Assembly (NCBI GenBank): GCA_022841915.1
Contig: JALHQN010000001.1
Location: forward strand, 62,001 to 126,000
DNA length: 64,000 nt
Source of the DNA: Burkholderiales bacterium
GTDB taxonomy: Bacteria > Pseudomonadota > Gammaproteobacteria > Burkholderiales > WYBJ01
Reading direction: 5' to 3'
This document shows positions 24,295-33,009 of the stretch, piece after piece (positions within the stretch are counted from its first letter, which is position 1; every line of letters starts with the position of its first letter). The notes under the pieces are model-generated. The model made no database searches. It was not told the DNA's origin and was given only the letters and a program-made list of their open reading frames with translations. Position numbers and translations under genes: made by a program.

Positions 24295-24801
24295 ATGAGA
24301 TTCGAGAACATCAAACAAGGATTCAACTCGCTGTGGGACTCGATGGCGGAAGGCTGGCAGCGCCTGCGCCAATCGGCGGCAGGCGCGCTCATTCGCTTCA
24401 TGCCCGGCGAGCAATCCAACCTGCCCAGCAAGTCGGAAGTCGACGACGACTTCTATCTGCCCTCGCAAGGCTGGGCATTGCTGGGGGGCGACGTGTTCGA
24501 AGACGATGCCCGCCTGGTGGTCCGGGTCGAGATCCCCGGCATGCGCAAGGACGAATTCAGGATCGAAGTCATCGACGATGCGCTCGTCGTCAGCGGCGAA
24601 AAGCACTTCGAACGCGAAGCGAGCGAGGGACGTTATCGCGTCCTGCAGTGCGCGTACGGCAGCTTCCGGAGAATCATCCCCCTGCCCACCCAGGTGCTGG
24701 CCGATCAAGCCAATGCGCGCTATGCCGAAGGCGTATTGCGTATCGAGTTGCCCAAGGCCTCTCCAGGCCGACCGAAAAGCCACACCATCAACGTCAACTG
24801 A
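24295..24801 (+). CDS. Small heat-shock protein Hsp20 (third of three, with N-terminal extension)
   Basis: The 168-residue protein has an unusual N-terminal region of about 55 residues (FNSLWDSMAEGWQRLRQSA and LIRFMPGEQSN) before the alpha-crystallin domain. The domain carries DDARLVVRVEIPGMRKDEF, DALVVSGEKHFERE, FRRIIPLPTQVLADQANARY and EGVLRIELPKA. The tail ends with an I-x-V type anchor (INV). The extension resembles IbpA/Lo18-like long N-termini. ATG 24295. It is 70 nt after the second hsp20 stop with a hairpin in the gap, and its stop is 66 nt from a convergent MBL hydrolase. Confidence 0.9.
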   Translation: MRFENIKQGFNSLWDSMAEGWQRLRQSAAGALIRFMPGEQSNLPSKSEVDDDFYLPSQGWALLGGDVFEDDARLVVRVEIPGMRKDEFRIEVIDDALVVSGEKHFEREASEGRYRVLQCAYGSFRRIIPLPTQVLADQANARYAEGVLRIELPKASPGRPKSHTINVN

Positions 24802-24867
24802 ACCCGCTCTCGCACCGGCCGAATCGGCGTGCGCGCCCGCCATGCAACGCGTGCGCGCGCCGAAGGC

Positions 24868-25824
24868 TCAATCCGCAACCAGCTCGTAGCGCGTCCCGGC
24901 GGAGTTGTAGATGACCTTGCTCGGCAAACGCTCGCTGAGTGCCTCGATCGTCTCCAGGCCGGTGCAATGCATCGGCACGACGATCTTCGGATCGATGGCG
25001 GCGATGTCTTCGACCGTCTTGCGGATGCGCTCCTCGGGTGCGCCGCTCAGATGGAAGCCGCCGATGATGGCATGGACCTCTTCGACGCCGGTCACTTCCC
25101 GCGCATGCATGACCGTGTTCACCACGCCGGCATGGCCGCAGGCCGTCATGACGACGAGCCCCTTGCCCTTGAGGTGGTACACCAAGGCCTGCTCGCCGCT
25201 CAGATCATCCTGCATGTCGACGCCATCGCGTTCGACGCGCGCGCCGGGCGCGGAAGTCTCATAGCTGGTTCGACGGGCGATCTCGCCGCTGATGAGCACT
25301 TGATCGGCCAGCAAACGCGGCTCGCTGACTCGAACCAAACCCACGTCCAGCGCGGCGATCGCCTCCTCGTCCAGACGCCCCATGTCGCGCCGCCCCTCCT
25401 TGCCGGCAACGCTCCACCGCGCGAGGAACGCGTCTTCGCCGGCGTACAGATGCGCATCCTCGGGCAGGCTGTGCCGCTTTTCGCGCAGGAACGCGAGCAG
25501 CCCGCCGTAGTGATCCCAATGGCCATGGCTCAGAACCAGCGTGCGAATCGCCGCCAGATCGATGCGGTAGTCGTCGAGCAGCAGCCCGAGGTTATGCAGG
25601 TAGACCAGCGGCGTGGCGCCGAAGTCGAACAGCAGCGGAAAGGTTTCGCCGCCGGCCTGGGACTCGATGCATTCGGCGAGACCGTGCTCCGCGCACAGGC
25701 AGCGCTCGTAACTCTTCGCTTGGCGAGGGCGGCGCTTCGCCGGCCCCTGGTCGCGCAGCAGGTTGTCGACGAAGTTGTCGACGATGCTCGTGACGCGGAT
25801 GCGATCGACTTCGGGCAGATGCAT
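24868..25824 (-). CDS. MBL-fold metallohydrolase (COG1237-like)
   Basis: The 318-residue protein is an MBL-fold enzyme with LSHGHWDHYGGL (H-x-H-x-D-H), ACGHAGVVNTV and VPMHCTGLE as further metal ligands. The long N-terminal region and the C-terminal domain resemble the 7,8-dihydropterin-6-methyl-ribofuranosylaminobenzene phosphate synthase-like group. Its true reaction is unknown. ATG 25824. It lies 10 nt after the stop of the GcvT-like pseudogene on the same strand, so the two were once co-transcribed; it now depends on read-through from that region or its own promoter inside it. Confidence 0.82.
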   Translation of the reverse strand: MHLPEVDRIRVTSIVDNFVDNLLRDQGPAKRRPRQAKSYERCLCAEHGLAECIESQAGGETFPLLFDFGATPLVYLHNLGLLLDDYRIDLAAIRTLVLSHGHWDHYGGLLAFLREKRHSLPEDAHLYAGEDAFLARWSVAGKEGRRDMGRLDEEAIAALDVGLVRVSEPRLLADQVLISGEIARRTSYETSAPGARVERDGVDMQDDLSGEQALVYHLKGKGLVVMTACGHAGVVNTVMHAREVTGVEEVHAIIGGFHLSGAPEERIRKTVEDIAAIDPKIVVPMHCTGLETIEALSERLPSKVIYNSAGTRYELVAD

Positions 25825-25834
25825 TTTTTCTCCT

Positions 25835-27067
25835 CTAGGCCTGCTGCTGCAGATTGGATGAGAACAGGGTCGCGGCTATGGATGCGCCGCGCCCGTCGCG
25901 CACTTCGAGCGCCAGCGCACCGCACGTATCGTAGCGCAGGTTCGATCGGAGCAACGCCAAGCCGATCGTCCGGGTGGGTGCCGCATCGCCCTCCATGGGA
26001 CTGGAAGGCAGCGGCGCACTGGTCCCCGAAGTCACGCATCCCCACCCGCTCGCCACCGACGAACACTTCGTAGCCCGCGCGCAGCGGGCGCCCGCCTCGT
26101 GGTCCGGCGATCGGCCGAATCCAATGCGGCAGGCGCTGCGCCGCGCCTTGGAGCGTGCCGCTCATGATGGCGTCGTACTCGGCGCGCTGCGCATCCAGTG
26201 CCTTCTTCCCTTCGTAGTTTCCGCAATCGGGCGTGCGCACACGGTACTTTGCCACGACATTGGCAAGCACCGGAATTTCCCGTCCCGTCCGGTCGATCCC
26301 GAGTTCGTGTCCGTAAAAGGGCAAGCCGGCTTCCAGTCGAAGCGAATCGCGGGCACCGAGCCCGGCCGGCACGGCGTCTGAAGCCAACAACGCGTCCCGA
26401 AAGAGTCCCCGCGTTCTCGGCTGGAACGATGAGTTCGTAACCGGCGCGTTCTCCCGTGTAGCCCGTGCTTGCGATCCACAACTCATGACCGAGAAACACG
26501 ATCCGCTCGATGCGGTGACGGCCCGCCTGCAGCGCGCTCCCGTCACCCGCTGCAGCAGATCGGCCGAGAGTGGCCCCTGCAACACGAGCGTCGACGTGGT
26601 ATGCGTCACGTCCTCCACCCGAACGGTATCGTCGGGCGGCTCGGCAGCGAGCGCTTGCCACGCCCGATCCCGGTGGGCGCATTGACGACGAGCAGGGACC
26701 GATCGCCTTCGAGGCGATAGAGGAATGCGTCGTCGACTGCTCCGCCGCTGTCGTTGGCGAGAAAGGTGTAATGCGCTCGACCCGCAGCCAGAGTTCGGGG
26801 GTCGTTCGTGAGGCGGCGCGACAACCAGGCCGCAACACTCGTGCCCGTGAGAAGAAAACGACCCATGTGTCCGATGTCGAGCACGCCCGCTTGCGTGCCG
26901 GTTGCAATGTGCTCGCGCATGACGCCGGTCGCGTAGTGCAGAGACAGGTTCCACCCGCCGAACCGCACTATGCGCGCCTTCTGCCTCACGTGTCGTTCGA
27001 ACAAAGGCGTCGGCAGCAACGCCGCGCCGGGGGAGTGCTCCATGTCTTGAGCGCTCGCATGCTTCAT
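25835..27067 (-). pseudogene. GcvT/aminomethyltransferase-family gene, interrupted by four frame changes
   Basis: Homology-like sequence of a glycine-cleavage T protein runs along the whole stretch, but it changes frame four times (about 26680, 26540, 26405 and 26040). In order, the first frame holds VLDIGHMGRFLLTG and YRLEGDRSLLVVNA. The second holds HRDRAWQALAAE and LVLQGPLSADLLQ. The third holds FLGHELWIASTGYTGERAGYE. Back in the second frame come LPFYGHELGIDR and GYEVFVGGERVG. In the first frame again come VTSGTSAPLPSSP and TIGLALLRSN. Together they cover about 410 residues. The sites fall in C/G runs of 3-4, so indels in the raw data cannot be excluded, but neighbouring genes are intact. 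Start ATG 27067; the stop is at 25835. Confidence 0.75.
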
Positions 27068-27221
27068 CGCGCACCATGCGCGACGCGCAGCGAGCGAGAT
27101 CGCATCGAACGCGCGGTTTACACATTCGTACGAAAGCCGGTAAAGTTCGATCCTTCGTGCGCGCCGTTCACGACATTCTGCACATGCGCGCGCCTCTCCC
27201 ACCTTGGCAGGCACCGCGCTG

Positions 27222-28406
27222 ATGAAGCGACTCGATGGTTTTCGTCTCGTGCTCGGCTGGCTGATGGCCGGCGTGCTCGTATTGTCGGGCTGTGATCAGG
27301 CAGATTCGCAGCCAGGCGCCATGCCGCCCCCGGAAGTCTCCGTGGTCGAGGTCAAGCTGCAGACGCTGCCGGTCAGCTACGAGTACGTCGGTCAGACCCA
27401 GGGTTCGCGCGATGTCGAAGTCCGGGCGCGCGTGACCGGCATTCTGCTGAAGCGCAATTTTCGCGAGGGCGCGCTCGTCTCTCGCGGGCAGTCGCTCTTT
27501 ACCATCGACCCGGCGCCGTTCCAGATCGCGCTGCAGCGGGCGCAAGCCGAAGTCGCGGCGGCCGATGCCCGCCTGGATCAGGCCCGTCGCAATGCGGCGC
27601 GCCTGCGGCCGCTGGTCGAAGCCAAGGCGGCGAGCCAGAAGGATTACGACGACGCCGTTGCCGCCGAACGCATCGCCGATGCGGACGTTCGCTTGGCGAA
27701 GGCGAAACTCGCCGAAGCCAACCTGAATCTGCAATACACACGCGTTGAGGCGCCGCTCAACGGCATCACGAGCCGCGCCGCTCGCAGCGAAGGCGCCTTG
27801 ATCTCCGGGCCCGACGTCCTGCTTGCCACGATCACGCAGACCGATCCGATTTGGGTGACGTTCGGCATTCCCGAGCGCGAGCACCTGGTGATACGCAAGG
27901 CCGTGGCAGGCGGGCAACTGCAGCTACCCAAGAACGGTTTCGAAGTCACGGTCCGCTTGTCGGACGGCTCTGAGTTCGAGCGCAAGGGACGCCTGGACTT
28001 CACCGACGTGCGCGTGAATCCCGCAACCGGCACCACCGAGACGCGAGCCGAGTTGCCCAACCCGCGCGGACAGTTGAAGCCAGGGCAATTCGTCCGCGTT
28101 CATCTGAGCGGGGCGATCTTGCCCGATGCCCTACTGATTCCGCAGAAGGCCGTGCTCGAAGGACCGCAGGGCAAGTTCGTCTACGTCGTGAACGCAGACA
28201 GCAAAGCCGAGCCCCGCCCGGTGCAGGTCGGCGAGTGGCGCGGCGAGGACTGGATCATCCAATCGGGACTCAAGCCGGGCGAGAAGGTCATCGTGTCCGG
28301 ACTGCTCAAGCTCGGGCCGGGCGCCCCGGTGAAGATTGCCGCGGCGGTGCCCCCCGACGCCGCGGCCAAACCGCCCGCGGGCCTGCCGCCGGCTCAGAAG
28401 AAGTAG
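27222..28406 (+). CDS. RND efflux periplasmic adaptor (AcrA/MexE-like lipoprotein)
   Basis: The 394-residue protein starts at ATG 27222 (a TTG at 27204 is also in frame) with a signal peptide and lipobox VLSGC, Cys24. It has the barrel-sandwich and hairpin layout of membrane-fusion proteins. GSRDVEVRARVTGILLKRNFREGALVSRGQ is the first lipoyl half, the long helical hairpin includes ALQRAQAEVAAADARLDQ and FTRVEAP-like text, and the beta-barrel has DFTDVRVNPATGTTETRAELPN. It links the inner-membrane pump to the outer-membrane channel. It is the first gene of a three-gene operon; the pump gene starts 6 nt later. Confidence 0.92.
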   Translation: MKRLDGFRLVLGWLMAGVLVLSGCDQADSQPGAMPPPEVSVVEVKLQTLPVSYEYVGQTQGSRDVEVRARVTGILLKRNFREGALVSRGQSLFTIDPAPFQIALQRAQAEVAAADARLDQARRNAARLRPLVEAKAASQKDYDDAVAAERIADADVRLAKAKLAEANLNLQYTRVEAPLNGITSRAARSEGALISGPDVLLATITQTDPIWVTFGIPEREHLVIRKAVAGGQLQLPKNGFEVTVRLSDGSEFERKGRLDFTDVRVNPATGTTETRAELPNPRGQLKPGQFVRVHLSGAILPDALLIPQKAVLEGPQGKFVYVVNADSKAEPRPVQVGEWRGEDWIIQSGLKPGEKVIVSGLLKLGPGAPVKIAAAVPPDAAAKPPAGLPPAQKK

Positions 28407-28412
28407 CCCACG

Positions 28413-31400
28413 ATGCTTTCGCGCTTCTTCATCGACCGCCCGGTCTTCGCCGCGGTCTTGTCGATCTTCATCGTGCTGGCCGGACTGGCCGCCATCCGCG
28501 TGCTGCCGATCGCGCAGTACCCCGAGATCGCACCCCCGGTCGTCACCGTCATCGCCACCTACCCCGGCGCCTCGGCCGAGGTCCTGGAGCAAACGGTGGC
28601 CGCACCGCTGGAGAACCAGATCAACGGCGTCGAGCGCATGCTCTACATGAGTTCCAGCTCGGCGGCCAACGGCGTGGTGCAGATCCAGGTGACCTTCGAA
28701 ATCGGCACGGACGTCGACCAAGCCGCCGTCGCGGTCAACAATCGCGTGAAGCAGGCCGAACCGCGCCTGCCCCTCGAAGTGCGCCGACTCGGCGTGACGG
28801 TCGAAAAAGGATCGTCTTCCTTCCTGCAGGTGCTCGCCTTCTACTCGCCGGATGGCCGCTTCGACGATCTGCACACCAGCAACTACGTGACCCTCAACGT
28901 GCTGGACGTGCTCAAGCGCATCCCGGGCACGACCAACGTGCAGATCTTCGGCGCCAAGGACTACGCGATGCGGATCTGGGTGCGTCCCGATCGCCTCGCG
29001 CAGCTGAAACTCACCAACATCGACCTCATTCGCGCCCTCAACGAGCAAAATGCCCAGTTCGCCGCCGGCAAGATAGGCGCGAGCCCCACCAGCGGCCCGC
29101 AGGAACTGGTTTACACCGTCACCACCAAAGGACGGCTGAGCGAACCGCACGAGTTCGAGGACATCATCATCCGGGCCAATCCGGACGGCTCGACCCTCAA
29201 GTTGAAAGACGTGGCCCGGGTGGAACTCGCCTCCAAGGACTACGAGTTCATGGGCCGCATCAACGGCAAGGCGGCGACGCTGATCGGTGTGTTCCTGCTC
29301 CCCGGCGCCAACGCGCTCGAAGTCGCCGAGAACGTCACCACGGCGATGGAGCAGTTGTCGGCACGCTTCCCGGCCGGCCTCGCGTATTCGATTCCGTACG
29401 ACACGACACGCTTCGTGAAGGTCTCGATCCGCGAAGTGCTGATCACGCTCGGCGAGGCCATGATCCTCGTCTTCCTGGTGGTCTATCTCTTCCTGCAGAA
29501 CTGGCGGGCGACGCTGATCCCGATGGCCGCCGTGCCGGTCTCCCTGATCGGCACCTTCGCCGGCCTGCATCTGCTCGGCTTTTCGATCAATACCCTGACG
29601 CTGTTCGGCATGGTGCTGTCGATAGGCATCGTCGTCGACGACGCGATCGTCGTGCTCGAGAACGTCGAGCGCATCATGCGCGAAGAGAAGCTCTCGGTGC
29701 GCGAGGCCGCCATCAAGGCGATGCACGAAGTCACCAGCCCCATCATCGCCATCGTCCTGGCGCTCTGTGCGGTGTTCGTGCCGATCGCTTTTCTCGGCGG
29801 CCTGACCGGAGAGCTCTACCAGCAGTTCGCGGTTTCCATATCGATTGCCGTGGTGTTGTCGGGCGTGGTGGCGCTGACCCTCACCCCAACGCTGTGCGTC
29901 GTATTCCTCAAGCACGGCAGCGGCGAACCGAACCGGTTCTTCCGTGCCTTCAATCGTGGGTTCACGCGTGTAACCGATCGGTATGCCAACGGCGTCGCCT
30001 GGATGATCCGCCGCGGCACCATCGGCTTGCTGTTGTTTGCCGGCATGGTCGCGATCACGGCCTGGTTGTGGCGCGTCACGCCCGGCAGTCTGGTCCCGGA
30101 CGAAGATCAAGGCTTCTACATCTCCGCGGTCATCCTGCCCGACGGCGCCACGCTCGAGCGCACCGACAAGGTGGTGTCGGAAGTGCTGCAGATCATCAAG
30201 TCCAACCCGGCCAACGAAGACGTGGTGGCCTTCACCGGCTTCGACTTCATCGGCGGCGGCTTCCGCAACAATGCCGCCACGATTTTCGTCACGCAGAAGC
30301 ACTGGGACGAACGCACGACGACCACGCAACAACTCGTCGGCGAGCTCTTCATGAAGACCACGCACATCAAGGACGCCCTGGTACTCGCGTTCAATCCGCC
30401 TCCCATCTTCGGCCTCGGCACCGCGGGCGGGTTCGAGTTCTACATCCAGAATCGCGGCGAAGGCGGGCCGGCGCGGCTAGCCGAGGTCATGGGCCAGTTC
30501 CTGGCCAAAGCCAATGCCGACCCCATGCTGGGCGGCGTGCAGACGCTCTGGCGCGCCACCGTGCCTCAGCTCTACATCGACGTGGATCGCACGGCCGCGA
30601 AGGCACGCGGGGTGCCGCTGGACGACCTCTACACTACCCTCGCCGCCACGCTCAGCAGCTACTACGTCAACGACTTCAATCGTTTCGGGCGCACCTGGCA
30701 GGTATTGATGTCGGCCGAGCCTGCCTATCGCATGCGACCGGATGCGATCAACGACGTCTATCTGCGCTCCGAGCGCGGCGAGATGGTGCCGTTGAGCGCG
30801 CTGGCAACCATCCGCTTCACAGCGGGCCCGGATGCGCTCGACCGGTTCAACAACCTGCCCGCGGTCAAGCTGCTGGGCCAGGGCGCGCCGGGGGTCAGTT
30901 CGGGGCAGGCGATCGAAGCCGTAGAGCGCATCGCCAACGAAGTGCTGCCGCCGGAATTCAGCTACGACTGGAGCGGATCGTCGTTCCAGGAGAAGCGCTC
31001 CAGCGGCACCTCGACCCTCGCGCTCGGATTGGGCGCCTTCATGGTGTTTCTCATCCTCGCGGCCCAGTACGAGCGTTGGTCGTTGCCGCTGTCGGTGCTG
31101 CTCGCAATGCCGTTCGGCACCTTCGGCGCCCTGGCTGCGGTCTGGCTGCGCGATCTGACGAACGACGTGTACTTCCAGATCGGCCTCGTGACCTTGCTCG
31201 GACTGGCGGCGAAGAATGCCATCTTGATCGTCGAATACGCGGTACTCAAGCGCGAGGAAGGCATGTCGGCCTCGGCGGCGGCCATCGAGGCCGCGAGGCT
31301 GCGTTTCCGGCCCATCCTCATGACCTCGCTCGCGTTCATCCTCGGCGTGCTGCCGCTGGCGATCAGCACGGGCGCCGGCGCCGGGGCCCGTCATTCGGTC

Positions 31401-31598
31401 GGCACCGGAGTCATGGGCGGGATGATGGCAGCCACCTTCCTGGCGATTTTCTTCGTGCCTTTGTTCTTCCGCATCCTGACCGAGCGCCGGCTGGCGGAAA
31501 AGCGCTCGACGGCCGAACTCAAGGCCGAGATCGCGCATGTGCGCGAACTTGCCCTGAAACCCACCGAGCATCCGCATGTCACGCCGCACAGCCATTAA
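28413..31598 (+). CDS. RND multidrug efflux inner-membrane pump (AcrB/MexF-like)
   Basis: The 1061-residue protein is a complete HAE1-family RND transporter. MLSRFFIDRPVFAAVLSI opens the first membrane helix. GIVVDDAIVVLENVER holds the proton-relay aspartates Asp409 and Asp410. The periplasmic pore domains include YPGASAEVLEQTVAAPLENQ, and TNDVYFQIGLVTLLGLAAKNAIL and LRFRPILMTSLAFILGVLPL mark the later helices. It uses the proton gradient to expel hydrophobic or amphipathic drugs; specificity cannot be told by eye. It overlaps its outer-membrane partner by 23 nt. No regulator gene adjoins the operon. Confidence 0.95.
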   Translation: MLSRFFIDRPVFAAVLSIFIVLAGLAAIRVLPIAQYPEIAPPVVTVIATYPGASAEVLEQTVAAPLENQINGVERMLYMSSSSAANGVVQIQVTFEIGTDVDQAAVAVNNRVKQAEPRLPLEVRRLGVTVEKGSSSFLQVLAFYSPDGRFDDLHTSNYVTLNVLDVLKRIPGTTNVQIFGAKDYAMRIWVRPDRLAQLKLTNIDLIRALNEQNAQFAAGKIGASPTSGPQELVYTVTTKGRLSEPHEFEDIIIRANPDGSTLKLKDVARVELASKDYEFMGRINGKAATLIGVFLLPGANALEVAENVTTAMEQLSARFPAGLAYSIPYDTTRFVKVSIREVLITLGEAMILVFLVVYLFLQNWRATLIPMAAVPVSLIGTFAGLHLLGFSINTLTLFGMVLSIGIVVDDAIVVLENVERIMREEKLSVREAAIKAMHEVTSPIIAIVLALCAVFVPIAFLGGLTGELYQQFAVSISIAVVLSGVVALTLTPTLCVVFLKHGSGEPNRFFRAFNRGFTRVTDRYANGVAWMIRRGTIGLLLFAGMVAITAWLWRVTPGSLVPDEDQGFYISAVILPDGATLERTDKVVSEVLQIIKSNPANEDVVAFTGFDFIGGGFRNNAATIFVTQKHWDERTTTTQQLVGELFMKTTHIKDALVLAFNPPPIFGLGTAGGFEFYIQNRGEGGPARLAEVMGQFLAKANADPMLGGVQTLWRATVPQLYIDVDRTAAKARGVPLDDLYTTLAATLSSYYVNDFNRFGRTWQVLMSAEPAYRMRPDAINDVYLRSERGEMVPLSALATIRFTAGPDALDRFNNLPAVKLLGQGAPGVSSGQAIEAVERIANEVLPPEFSYDWSGSSFQEKRSSGTSTLALGLGAFMVFLILAAQYERWSLPLSVLLAMPFGTFGALAAVWLRDLTNDVYFQIGLVTLLGLAAKNAILIVEYAVLKREEGMSASAAAIEAARLRFRPILMTSLAFILGVLPLAISTGAGAGARHSVGTGVMGGMMAATFLAIFFVPLFFRILTERRLAEKRSTAELKAEIAHVRELALKPTEHPHVTPHSH

Positions 31599-33006
31599 CG
31601 CACGCAAGCTCGCCGCTGCGATGTGCGGCGCTGTCGCAGTATCGGGCTGCGCGCCGATGACGAGTGCGCCGGTGCGTCCCGCGCAAGATTTGCCTGCGCA
31701 ATGGGATGGCGCACCCAGCCAAGGCCGAGCGATCGCGGTGGCCCGGTGGTGGACCATGCTGCAGGATCCGGCGCTCGATCGCCTGGTCGCAGAGGCGCTC
31801 GCGAACAATGTCGACGTTGCTGCGGCAGTGGCCCGAGTCGATGCGGCAAGAGCTCTGCTGGCGCAATCGGAGGCGGCGCGCAAGCCGGTGGTGGATGCCA
31901 CCGCGCAAGCCGACCGGAGCAAGAGTTCGGAACGTACCGACACACCGATGCCGGCGGGCACGCCCCTGCATCGCGAGAACATCCGAGCGACGATCAACGC
32001 CTCCTACGAGATCGATCTGTGGGATCGGCTGCGCAATGCCAGCGCCGCAGCCCGCTCGCAATTGCTGGCCGCGGAGGCCGCGGGCAATACCGTGCGCATC
32101 GCAGTCACCGCGCAAGTCGCCCGTTCCTACTTCGCCTTGCGCGCCCTCGATGCGCAGATCGACATCAGCCGCCGTGGCATCGCCTCGCGGGAGCAATCGC
32201 TGCAACTCCAGGGCAAGCGCGTGGAAGCCGGTGTACTGGCGGCGCTCGATTTGCGGCAGATCGAAGCCGAATTGGCCGCTGTGCGCAGTCAGCTTGCTCC
32301 GCTCGAAGGCGCTCGAGCCCGCGAGGAAGCGGCGCTCGCCGTGCTGCTCGGTCGCTCGCCGCGCGAAATCATGGGCGCGGTCGTGCCGGCAGCGGCCGAT
32401 GCGCCATTGGCTCAGCCCGTCCCCGTCGTGCCTGCGGGCCTGCCCTCGGATCTGCTGCTGCGTCGGCCCGACATCGTCGAGGCGGAGCGACAGCTCGAAG
32501 CCGCCAATGCACGTGTGGCCATCGCGCGCGTGGCGCACTTTCCCAGCATTGCGCTCACGGGTTACCTCGGTCTCGAAAGCGCCGCGCTGGGCCGGCTGTT
32601 CTCCGGCCCCGCAGCCATCTGGCAAGTCGCGGGCATGCTCGCTCAGCCGATCTACGCCGGCGGTCGCCTGCAGGCACAGATCGACGCCGCAACCGCGCGC
32701 GAGCGCCAGGCGCTGGCTCAATACCAGCGCGCCATTCAGTCTGCATTTCGTGATGTGCGCAGCGCATTGGCCACCCAGGCTCAAGCGCGCTCGGCCTACG
32801 ATGCCGAACAGGCCAGGGTGACGGCGCTGCAGGACAGCGTGCGCCTTGCCCGCCTGCGCTACGAAGGCGGTTTGTCGAGCCAACTGGAATTGCTCGATGC
32901 CGAACGCGGCCTGCTTGCGGCGCAGATCAATCAGGTCGAAGCCGTGCGTACCCAGTACAGCGCCATCGCCGATCTGATGCAAGCCCTCGGCGGCGGCTGG
33001 GAATGA
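31576..33006 (+). CDS. RND outer-membrane lipoprotein channel (NodT/OprM family)
   Basis: The 476-residue protein is the third part of the tripartite pump. It has a lipoprotein signal with GAVAVSGC (Cys25), then WWTMLQDPALDRLVAEALANN. Two long helical repeats follow, with SYEIDLWDRLRNASAAARSQ and LLRRPDIVEAERQLEAANARVAIA, and NRAYE-type strands are replaced here by SIALTGYLGL and PIYAGG. It forms a trimeric channel crossing the outer membrane. The ATG at 31576 lies inside the end of the pump gene, giving translational coupling. It ends 3 nt before the stop of a convergent peptide-binding protein gene. Confidence 0.93.
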   Translation: MSRRTAINARKLAAAMCGAVAVSGCAPMTSAPVRPAQDLPAQWDGAPSQGRAIAVARWWTMLQDPALDRLVAEALANNVDVAAAVARVDAARALLAQSEAARKPVVDATAQADRSKSSERTDTPMPAGTPLHRENIRATINASYEIDLWDRLRNASAAARSQLLAAEAAGNTVRIAVTAQVARSYFALRALDAQIDISRRGIASREQSLQLQGKRVEAGVLAALDLRQIEAELAAVRSQLAPLEGARAREEAALAVLLGRSPREIMGAVVPAAADAPLAQPVPVVPAGLPSDLLLRRPDIVEAERQLEAANARVAIARVAHFPSIALTGYLGLESAALGRLFSGPAAIWQVAGMLAQPIYAGGRLQAQIDAATARERQALAQYQRAIQSAFRDVRSALATQAQARSAYDAEQARVTALQDSVRLARLRYEGGLSSQLELLDAERGLLAAQINQVEAVRTQYSAIADLMQALGGGWE

Positions 33007-33009
33007 ACC

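Noticed and set aside
28131-30365. 744-residue minus-strand open frame
   Set aside because: Antisense of the RND adaptor and pump genes, His/Asp-rich shadow typical of high-GC codon use.
28235-31660. 1141-residue plus-strand frame overlapping the RND pump
   Set aside because: Arg/Gly/Ala-rich out-of-frame shadow; the pump frame is unmistakable.
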